Below are positions 52,288 to 57,947 of a stretch of 57,947 nt of DNA, piece by piece (the stretch's first letter is position 1; every line of letters starts with the position of its first letter). The position numbers and the translations under genes are program-made. The DNA is taken from contig JAQXRI010000051.1 of assembly GCA_029218445.1 (NCBI GenBank), positions 1 through 57,947 of the forward strand, written 5' to 3'. Origin of the DNA: Prevotellaceae bacterium. GTDB lineage: Bacteria; Bacteroidota; Bacteroidia; Bacteroidales; Bacteroidaceae. The notes beneath the pieces were generated by a model. The model made no database searches, had not been told where the DNA came from, and saw nothing but the letters and a program-made list of their open reading frames with translations.

Positions 52288-54024
52288 TTAATTTTTAATT
52301 TTTCTAAACAGTCCCCCTTCCATAACCACGAGTCCGCTGTTCTTCCAGTTGTAAAGCATTTTTGCTATGGTGTTGTCGGTCACGTTGTCACCCTTCACCC
52401 TTGCCGCTATCTTCATGGCGTCGCTCTTCGAGAAGTTTTGCGGCAGCTGGTCAAATATGGTGTCGTTCTTTCCGCGCCTCGTTCTCTTCTGGTCGTCGCC
52501 GCCCCTCTCGTTGCGGTTCTGCTCGTAGGCCTTCGTCAGTTTGCTTCTGAAGAAGTAGAGGTCGTTGTCTATCAGGTAGTCGGCTATCACGTCGTATGCC
52601 GTCAGCATCTCCTCCGTCTGCTCCCTCACCATCATTCTCTGCAGCAGTTCGCCGTTGTCCTTTATCAGTTCCTCAGCCTTCTGCGGTCCGTATTTCTTCA
52701 GCAGTTTCTCCGCCACGCTGCACAGCATCATCGTGCACACTATACGTTGTGCCGAGGTGTGGTTGCGCTTGCGGCAGTTGGCCAGCACCTCGTCGTCACA
52801 TTTCAGTGCCGACAGCCTTATCCTCTCCGTCCACGTGTCGTCGCGCTGCTGCAGTTTCGTCAGCACGATGTCGCCCTTCATCACTCCCAGCAGGTGGGCC
52901 ACGTCGCGAATGTTCTGCTTTTGCCTTTCCGTGAGCATCGTCTTGTAAGTTTTTTTGGCAAACGTATTGTCAAACATCCGTCCGAAGCACATTCGGCTTT
53001 GCAAACCGTCGTTGTAGTTCCTTACAAATCTGTAGAGCGCGTCGTCGGTGCCCAGCAGCACCACGTTCCATTTCAGATGCTCCTTGTAGCACCTTGCCGC
53101 ATCCACCGACTTTGCCTCCCTGAGCAGTCTTTCCGAGTCCCATGCCTTCCTTAGATACACCGAAAACTCCACCAGCTCCTTCGCCGACCACTTTGCCGAA
53201 ATCTCGTCCGACTCTTCCGTCACCGACACCGCATGCCTTTCGTCAAGATTATTCATTCGCTCCACCACGTTAGCCAACGTGTTGTTCAGCGGAATGCATC
53301 TCAGCGGCAGCTCAGGCTCTGGCGGAAGGTTTTTGTCGTTGCGTTTCTTCTTGTACAGCTTTCGCCATTCAGCCTCCTTCTCCAGTATGGCCTTGTCGTC
53401 TTCCAGCACGTCGGTGAGCCACAGGTCGCACAGTTCCTTTATGTCCGACTTGTTCGACCCCGGCGCCCCCGCGCAGTAGGCCAGCAGGTTCAGCCAGTTG
53501 AATGTGCCGTCAACCTTCAGCCTCACCCCCGTGGCAATGCCGCCCAGCACCGTCCCAATGCACACCACCATGGGCATGATGTTTTTCTCGCCCACTTTCA
53601 TTGCCGACTCCCTGTAGCCCATGGCCAGCGCCTTCTGCGGCAGCAGTCTGAAGTAAAGCAGTTCGTCCTCCTTCATGATGTCGCTTATGGTCTTCTCCAC
53701 CTTCTCGTTGTTGGCGTAGTCGTTTTTCAGAGCGTTGAGCACGTCCTTTAGCCTTTGCGGCATCTGCGTCACCGGTGCGTTCACCGCCTTCGCTATCTGC
53801 GCCGCCTTCAAAGCGTCGGTCATACCGTCGTATGTGGGTATGATTTTTTTCAACAGCTCGCAGTCGTTGTTCGTAATGTTCCTCAGCGCCTTTGCCAGTT
53901 CGTATGTTCTGGTCCTGGCATCGTTGGCAGTAGCTTTCTGCGAGTTGTAGTTCATCTCGTCCCATTTGTCTATGATGACCTCGTATTCGAGGTCACCATA
54001 CCTTAGTTTTTCCTTTTCTTCCAT
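52288..54024 (-). CDS. DUF3987-like ATPase of the accessory island
   Basis: 578 residues, start MEEKEKLRYGDLEYEV. After an N-terminal helical part of about 130 residues comes the DUF3987 pattern: a hydrophobic segment (MPMVVCIGTVLGGIATGVRLKV), a P-loop-like LLAYCAGAPGSNKSDI (about 188-203) and a later acidic strand (HAVSVTEESDEI). The P-loop has Asn where the Gly of GxxxxGKS should be. The rest includes an ATPase-like core and a C-terminal winged-helix-like tail (TDNTIAKMLYNWKNSGLVVMEGG). DUF3987 proteins resemble primase-helicases of mobile elements. The activity is unproven. Next to a Toprim primase gene, replication or DNA processing is a reasonable guess. Confidence 0.78.
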   Translation of the reverse strand: MEEKEKLRYGDLEYEVIIDKWDEMNYNSQKATANDARTRTYELAKALRNITNNDCELLKKIIPTYDGMTDALKAAQIAKAVNAPVTQMPQRLKDVLNALKNDYANNEKVEKTISDIMKEDELLYFRLLPQKALAMGYRESAMKVGEKNIMPMVVCIGTVLGGIATGVRLKVDGTFNWLNLLAYCAGAPGSNKSDIKELCDLWLTDVLEDDKAILEKEAEWRKLYKKKRNDKNLPPEPELPLRCIPLNNTLANVVERMNNLDERHAVSVTEESDEISAKWSAKELVEFSVYLRKAWDSERLLREAKSVDAARCYKEHLKWNVVLLGTDDALYRFVRNYNDGLQSRMCFGRMFDNTFAKKTYKTMLTERQKQNIRDVAHLLGVMKGDIVLTKLQQRDDTWTERIRLSALKCDDEVLANCRKRNHTSAQRIVCTMMLCSVAEKLLKKYGPQKAEELIKDNGELLQRMMVREQTEEMLTAYDVIADYLIDNDLYFFRSKLTKAYEQNRNERGGDDQKRTRRGKNDTIFDQLPQNFSKSDAMKIAARVKGDNVTDNTIAKMLYNWKNSGLVVMEGGLFRKIKN

Positions 54025-54028
54025 AGGC

Positions 54029-54349
54029 CTATGCCTTTCCGTTTATTTTGTTCATCAGAGCGCATGCCTCGATGTAGAGTCTCTCAGGGAAGCCCTCCAC
54101 TTTCAGCGGGTTAATGTTTTTCGTGTGCAGCTGATACGAGCCGTCGGGTTTCACCACCGTTGTCAGCATGTCGCCGTCAAACACCCGTGTGTTTCGCGCC
54201 TTAGGACGTTTTGGAGCCGACTCAGCGAAGGCCACCTCCAAACAATTGTTTTTCACTGTGAGCGAGCCGTCGTAGCTCACTCTCTCCTGCAGCTCGGTCG
54301 TCTCATTTGTGAGCAGACTCAGCGTAACATTTTTAAATATTCTTTTCAT
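54029..54349 (-). CDS. Unrecognised island protein, 106 residues
   Basis: I do not recognise a family. The sequence (MKRIFKNVTLSLLTNETTEL...) is mostly polar with beta-strand-like alternation and a central basic patch (ESAPKRPKARNTRVFDGD). It ends in an amphipathic helix (GFPERLYIEACALMNKINGK). No signal peptide or membrane helix. Its stop lies 4 bp before the DUF3987-like gene start, so the two are coupled. A REP-like repeat lies just upstream (54401-54473). Confidence 0.7.
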   Translation of the reverse strand: MKRIFKNVTLSLLTNETTELQERVSYDGSLTVKNNCLEVAFAESAPKRPKARNTRVFDGDMLTTVVKPDGSYQLHTKNINPLKVEGFPERLYIEACALMNKINGKA

Positions 54350-54400
54350 GATCTTTAAAAATTATTATTTTTGAAGTTTTCCACCCTTTTTCTCTATACA

Positions 54401-54473
54401 GTGCGGTAACTTGCTCCCCCTCTAAGATAGAGAGGGTGTCACAGAGTGACGGGGGCGTATGAACTGCCGCATA
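54401..54473. repeat. REP-like hairpin repeat, copy 1
   Basis: Internal hairpins: CCCTCT/AGAGGG around AAGAT, and GTCACAGAGTGAC; an outer TGCGG/CCGCA pair closes the unit. A second, about 85 percent identical copy in the same orientation is at 54905-54990. Confidence 0.88.
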
Positions 54474-54515
54474 AGTAATATTACCTTGCGAGGCAGTACA
54501 TACATTTTTAATTCT

Positions 54516-54827
54516 TTAATCGTCAGAGCCTACAGCTCTGACCTCTGACCTCACCCCCCATCCATTGTTCTCCTGCGAAGCCATTTCGCGTCCGTCTTTG
54601 GTGCGAAATTCCCTTACACGGCTCGACCAGTGGCACGACACGGTGTCGCCCTCCTTAATCGAGTCCAACTGGTTGACGCGGTCGCCCGAGAAGCGCACCA
54701 AGTACTGGTTGGGATATTGCACCCTCTCGTCAATCTCCTCCAGTATAACCTCTCTCGACTTCCACTCGCCCCTCTCCGACACTCCCGTCTGTAGAGGCAT
54801 AATTTTCTTAACTTTTAGTTTTTCCAT
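54516..54827 (-). CDS. DUF3127-family protein (OB-fold-like)
   Basis: 103 residues that fit DUF3127: LKVKKIMPLQTGVSERGEWKSREVILEE at the start, then YPNQYLVRFSGDRVNQLDSIKEGDTVSCHWSSRVREF. The family is short, beta-rich and probably an OB fold that binds single-stranded DNA or protein; function is not firmly known. It is bracketed by two direct REP-like copies (54401-54473 and 54905-54990). A role beside the primase-like and DUF3987 proteins in DNA handling is inference. Confidence 0.82.
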   Translation of the reverse strand: MEKLKVKKIMPLQTGVSERGEWKSREVILEEIDERVQYPNQYLVRFSGDRVNQLDSIKEGDTVSCHWSSRVREFRTKDGREMASQENNGWGVRSEVRAVGSDD

Positions 54828-54904
54828 TATTTTTTTATTATTTAATCATTGAACTTTACCTCCCTTAATAATCACCTTGCTACATGTATGTATTAAGGCT
54901 AAAT

Positions 54905-54990
54905 CTATGCAGTTCAGTAACTTACTCCCCCCCCCCTAAGATAGAGGGGGTGTCACGTAGTGACAGGGGCGTATGAAACTGCCGCATACC
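54905..54990. repeat. REP-like hairpin repeat, copy 2
   Basis: Same design as copy 1, with CCCCCT...AGGGGG, GTCACGTAGTGAC and an outer GCAGTT/AACTGC pair. It includes a run of ten C residues (54927-54936) not seen in copy 1. Confidence 0.88.
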
Positions 54991-54996
54991 CAAAAG

Positions 54997-55428
54997 TCAT
55001 CTCGTCAACTTGAACACCTGTTGCCTATTGTTGCCGTTTCTCTTATAGCTCACATGCACCCATTCGCCCGTGGCCGACTTCTCCCTTATCAGCTGGTCAA
55101 ACACGGTTTCGTCCATTATGAACCTCATTATTTCAATCAGTTCATGTCGGTCCTTCACCCTGATGTCGGCCGCCTCTCCCGTCAGATGTTGCGAGTTGCT
55201 AACCCCGCCCACCTTTTCGTTCAGCTCCCTGCAGCGGTATCCCGACGAGACAACCACAGGCTTCCCAAGGAAGTCCCTCAGCGGCTGGAGAACCTCAACG
55301 CACAGAGCCTTGAGATTCTCCACCACCTCCGTTTCCTCCTCAGCCTTGGGCTTGTTCGTTATGCCACACCTTTTAGCGGTGTCCGACCTGAGCATCTCCT
55401 CAAGACTGAAATTCTTTGTCAACTCCAT
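54997..55428 (-). CDS. Peptidase M15-family protein (phage-endolysin-like)
   Basis: I start at ATG 55428 (143 residues, MELTKNFSLEEML), which leaves 5 bp after the upstream gene; the longer frame overlaps it. The M15_3 zinc peptidase motifs are present: SSGYRCRELNEKVGG, SQHLTGEAADIRV (zinc-binding His and Asp) and GEWVHVSYK (third ligand His). Such enzymes cut peptidoglycan stem peptides, as D-Ala-D-Ala carboxypeptidases or phage lysins. No signal peptide or holin is visible, so how it would reach the wall is unclear. Confidence 0.9.
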   Translation of the reverse strand: MELTKNFSLEEMLRSDTAKRCGITNKPKAEEETEVVENLKALCVEVLQPLRDFLGKPVVVSSGYRCRELNEKVGGVSNSQHLTGEAADIRVKDRHELIEIMRFIMDETVFDQLIREKSATGEWVHVSYKRNGNNRQQVFKLTR

Positions 55429-55433
55429 CTTCG

Positions 55434-55799
55434 TCAATCCAGCCAGAACACCGTCACAAGCCACAGGTCGTTGCCAATGGCCCTCAACGCCACTTCGCCG
55501 CCCAGCAGCTTCTCCATCAACTTCATCTTGTCGTAGTTGACGAATATCTCGCTCTCCACCACGAAGGCCACCCCCGACAGCGTGTCCATTCGGTTTTTAC
55601 ACCAAGTAGCATTTCCCACTGTCTCTCCCTCCATCAGCGTCGTCACCGCCTTTGTTATGTCCTTTTCGCAGTTCACGAGTCCATTGCTTCGCTCTTTCAC
55701 GTTCTGCGGCATGCTCTTGACAGAGTAGCACTCCAGCCCTTCCTCAAATGTCTGCTGCTTTTTGTTGGGGGCAGCCGAACCCTTTCTGTTCTTTCTCAT
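55434..55799 (-). CDS. Unrecognised island protein, 121 residues
   Basis: No family recognised. A basic N-terminus (MRKNRKGSAAPNKKQQ) leads into a polar helical region (VKERSNGLVNCEKDITKAVTTLM) and a beta-rich C-terminus (GVAFVVESEIFVNYDKMKLMEKLLGGEVALRAIGNDLWLVTVFWLD). It has the look of a small cytoplasmic protein with an early disordered tail. Its stop is 5 bp from the M15 gene start, indicating cotranscription. Confidence 0.7.
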   Translation of the reverse strand: MRKNRKGSAAPNKKQQTFEEGLECYSVKSMPQNVKERSNGLVNCEKDITKAVTTLMEGETVGNATWCKNRMDTLSGVAFVVESEIFVNYDKMKLMEKLLGGEVALRAIGNDLWLVTVFWLD

Positions 55800-56095
55800 T
55801 TTTTGTAAAAATTTATTAATTAATAATTAAACAGTTTCACACATTCTCAACACCACATCTCCACCCTTTACAATCACATTGTAATCTGCCGTGTATCAAG
55901 GTTACCGTGATTTCAACGAATAGTCACCTCTCGAAAAATCGCCTATTGTTGTATTTCGTCGAACTAACGTAAACATCAACCGCAACTGAACCTTATTTTT
56001 TTTATTCTCCAACTTTCCCGCCGATGTAGGGGCGGACCCATGTGTCCGCCCGCCGACGCAAATCATTATGGGGGGGAGGTGTCCCCCCCCCCCCT
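55800..56095. other. Spacer with GC hairpins and homopolymer runs
   Basis: No gene. It includes a perfect 8-bp hairpin GGGCGGAC/GTCCGCCC at 56030-56051, then a run of seven G residues (56070-56076) and twelve C residues (56083-56094) that can also pair, immediately beyond the stop codon of the 98-residue gene. A 65-codon minus frame over this part is not believed. Confidence 0.75.
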
Positions 56096-56392
56096 TCATT
56101 CCACTGCATTGTCGATTACTTGTTCTTTTATCCTCAAATAAAAGCCAAACATCGTTGTTTTCACAAAGCTCATTTCTTGTGGTATAAGTCGGAAGGCCTC
56201 CGTCATATACGCCAATGAACGAGCCTCATCGTCCTGCAGCTCCGGCCTCAGGCAACCGATGAAGCACCTGATGTCGTTGGCAAGACTTTCACTAAGAAGT
56301 GGGGCTATCGCCTCCATCTTCTTTTCAGCCTTCGGCGTGAGCTGACATTTCAGCTCCCCGCCGTGGCTATCTTTTTTATTCTCTTCTTGCAT
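56096..56392 (-). CDS. Unrecognised island protein, 98 residues
   Basis: No family recognised. Almost fully helical by pattern (LTPKAEKKMEAIAPLLSESLANDIRCFIG...DDEARSLAYMTEAFRLIPQEMSFVKTTMFGFYLRIKEQV), acidic at the N-terminus, no membrane segment. It is the first gene of the minus-strand island; the promoter-like site at 56568-56597 lies about 175 bp upstream. A G/C run follows its stop. Confidence 0.65.
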   Translation of the reverse strand: MQEENKKDSHGGELKCQLTPKAEKKMEAIAPLLSESLANDIRCFIGCLRPELQDDEARSLAYMTEAFRLIPQEMSFVKTTMFGFYLRIKEQVIDNAVE

Positions 56393-56775
56393 ATTCTTAT
56401 TATTATTTTATGCCTATGCGACTGGGGGTGCAGGCGTCCTCGTCCGCACGCAGCCGCAAACAGCAATTATTCTTGTTTTACAATTGAATGTATCAGCCTT
56501 GTCAAATATCTCCGTCAACCTGTATCGACTCATAGCGTCGGCAAACGCCTTTGTCTGATTGACGGTGCAAAGGAAATACTTCCTTACATCTGACAAAATC
56601 TATGCAAACTTTTTTTAAGAATTTTTACTTAAAAAAATACTTAGTTTTAATACACTGATATACAAATACATACTATAAAATCACACTTTATGAAAAAATA
56701 GCGTAAATGTAATTTGACTACAACTCATAATTCCACAGAATCTTATAGAATAACACTAGTGTCTCTTAATATATG
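56393..56775. other. Spacer between island and IS element
   Basis: Holds a promoter-like site (56568-56597), an AT-rich stretch from about 56600 to 56740, and the end of the insertion element near 56745-56760 with the palindrome ACACTAGTGT. A 60-codon minus-strand frame starts upstream of the promoter box and is not counted as a gene; its inner ATG would give 39 residues. Confidence 0.6.
56568..56597 (-). promoter_or_regulatory. Candidate promoter of the island genes
   Basis: Minus strand: TTTG at 56597-56594, an 18-bp spacer, TTCCTTTG at 56575-56568 (one mismatch), followed by CACCGTC as at the 29929 site. It would give a leader of about 170 nt before the 98-residue gene. Confidence 0.45.
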
Positions 56776-57947
56776 TTAATCGAATTTGAAGTCAAAATAG
56801 AGTTGCCTATCAACTGTATTTGCAGTCTCTTTGATAGGCATAAGGAGGTCTCTGATGCTGTCCATGGTGAGTGCAGACTTACCAAGGATACGCATGATCT
56901 CGAGTACGGGTCTGCCGATTTTGAGGTCATGCTCAATGATGGCAATGAGACAATAGCTAATAATGGCAACGTGAATCTGTATTCGTACAGCATTCTCAGA
57001 ATCCCCCCAAAATCGTTTGACTTGAAGGTGTTGCTTGATCCATTTGAAGAACAGTTCCACCTGCCAACGGTATTTGTAAAGCAGGGCAATGTCCTTTGCA
57101 CTGAGGTAGAAATTGTTTGTGTAGTAAGTGAAGGTACGATGCAGGTCAGGCGCATAGTAGACAATCCTTCTGACAATGCCCGGATACTTCTTCTGATTCT
57201 CCTTCTTCTTGAAACGAATACTCTGGTCTTTGAGTACGTTGTCCGTACCTTCAAGCAGACTCTCGCCATCGACAATCTCATAATCAGGCTTGCCTTTTTC
57301 CCTGATAATGAAGAAGGCGCCGAGGACATGTATCTGATAGAGCCTGGCGAGGTCAAAATAGCCTCTGTCAAACACATAGCAGGCCAAAGACTCGTATGTG
57401 AACCAGTCCATAGAGTTAACATCATGAACCTTTGCATTAGTGATTCTGTAAAATACAGGAATCTCTGTGGCGATGTCAATCTGCGTATGGATTCTGATGC
57501 CCGACTTGGTGCTTCTGAACTCTGCCCATCTGAAAATGGACATGCAGAGGTCGATAGTTGTGGAGTCGATGGCATAGAACCTGCCGTGCAACTCAAATTC
57601 CTTTGTGATACGCTTGGATTGAGCAATTGTAACCATGTGAAAGGCGAACTCCTCAAAGATACGATGGTCCCTGAGGGTATTGGCCTTCGACAGCATCTGC
57701 CTGTTGACAGGCTGGTTGCCAAAGCCGAGGTGCTTAGACTTCTTAGCATGGGCGATAGTAATATCTGTGAGTTCCCTGAGGCTTCCACAACCCATGAGCT
57801 GACCGAACATGAGAACCAGCAGATGGTTCCAATGAGACATCGACCAACCTCTGGTCCTGTCGTTGTACTTGGCGACAACGCGATTGAAATACCTCTGTGG
57901 GAGGAATTGTGTTATCTGTGCAAAAACGAACTTTCCTATATGCATAT
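56745..57947 (-). mobile_element. IS4-family insertion sequence (right end outside window)
   Basis: Transposase gene plus a likely element end near 56745-56760, where the outward sequence contains AGAGACACTAGTG on the minus strand. The other inverted repeat would lie beyond 57947, so the exact ends and target duplication cannot be given. Confidence 0.75.
56776..57945 (-). CDS. IS4-family transposase with DUF4372 N-terminal domain
   Basis: 389 residues, start MHIGKFVFAQITQFLPQRYF, which is the DUF4372 domain. The DDE catalytic domain follows: first Asp in GRFYAIDSTTIDLCMS (about 130), second Asp in LACYVFDRGYFDLARL (about 200), and the Y-x2-R-x3-E-x6-K signature in YRWQVELFFKWIKQHL. A complete-looking reading frame, so the element may still be active. 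It marks the right boundary of the accessory island; whether it inserted into the island or only next to it cannot be told. Confidence 0.95.
   Translation of the reverse strand: MHIGKFVFAQITQFLPQRYFNRVVAKYNDRTRGWSMSHWNHLLVLMFGQLMGCGSLRELTDITIAHAKKSKHLGFGNQPVNRQMLSKANTLRDHRIFEEFAFHMVTIAQSKRITKEFELHGRFYAIDSTTIDLCMSIFRWAEFRSTKSGIRIHTQIDIATEIPVFYRITNAKVHDVNSMDWFTYESLACYVFDRGYFDLARLYQIHVLGAFFIIREKGKPDYEIVDGESLLEGTDNVLKDQSIRFKKKENQKKYPGIVRRIVYYAPDLHRTFTYYTNNFYLSAKDIALLYKYRWQVELFFKWIKQHLQVKRFWGDSENAVRIQIHVAIISYCLIAIIEHDLKIGRPVLEIMRILGKSALTMDSIRDLLMPIKETANTVDRQLYFDFKFD

Noticed and set aside
55902..56099. A 65-codon minus-strand frame
   Set aside because: Runs through G/C runs and a hairpin and overlaps the end of the 98-residue gene.
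56414..56596. A 60-codon minus-strand frame before the island
   Set aside because: Its start lies upstream of and inside a promoter-like site; the inner ATG form of 39 residues has no support.
56766..57878. A 370-codon frame overlapping the transposase
   Set aside because: Alternative frame of the IS4-type transposase gene; the frame at 56776-57945 carries the DDE motifs.

Overview
The window looks like chromosomal DNA of a Bacteroidales bacterium, most likely Prevotella in the broad sense. The reasons are the Bacteroidetes-type promoter (TTTG, about 19-21 bp, TAnnTTTG) found upstream of many genes, a gliding/type IX secretion C-terminal domain, a GldB-like lipoprotein, a periplasmic-propeller sensor, a Nudix-type arabinose regulator beside araDAB, and an archaeal/eukaryal-type ProS. 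No rRNA, tRNA or CRISPR array was found. About 41 protein genes are supported, plus one strong non-coding RNA candidate.

Layout. 1-1745: 3' truncated capsule/exopolysaccharide export protein. 1.9-6.2 kb: pectin degradation (GH28-GH105 fusion and a DUF4861 protein). 6.4-13.7 kb: envelope and housekeeping genes (GldB-like lipoprotein, radical SAM protein, UvrA, T9SS-domain protein, periplasmic-binding-fold protein, beta-barrel protein). 13.7-16.3 kb: peptide transporter, then an initiating sugar transferase gene lying between two perfect 26-bp inverted repeats, then a hairpin-rich spacer. 16.3-22.8 kb: one minus-strand operon, tolC-macA-ATPase-permease followed by a LytS/LytR-type two-component pair. 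22.9-28 kb: riboflavin synthase, a 6S-like RNA, a propeller sensor without a kinase, proS. 28.2-35 kb: OmpA-like lipoprotein, mtgA, an asymmetric ABC-F ATPase, grpE-dnaJ, folC.

35-51 kb is a sugar-use block on the plus strand: mutarotase, sugar MFS transporter and galactokinase; a lipoprotein mutarotase and sodium/sugar symporter; the Nudix-fold regulator AraR, AraD, AraA, an FGGY ribulokinase, a secreted GH51 arabinofuranosidase, transketolase and RpiB. Together these would release arabinose outside the cytoplasm, import it, convert it to xylulose 5-phosphate and pass it to the pentose phosphate pathway. With the pectin genes at 2-6 kb this suggests growth on plant cell-wall polysaccharide.

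51.2-56.4 kb is an accessory island, all minus strand: a CHC2/Toprim primase-like protein, a DUF3987-like ATPase with an altered Walker A, a DUF3127 OB-fold-like protein, an M15 peptidase and three small proteins I do not recognise. It is interspersed with hairpin repeats and bounded on the right by an IS4-family transposase gene. It has no integrase, capsid or relaxase gene, and is the best candidate here for an undescribed system. Other points of interest are the inverted repeats around the sugar transferase gene, the 6S-like RNA and the ABC-F protein with only one intact composite ATP site.
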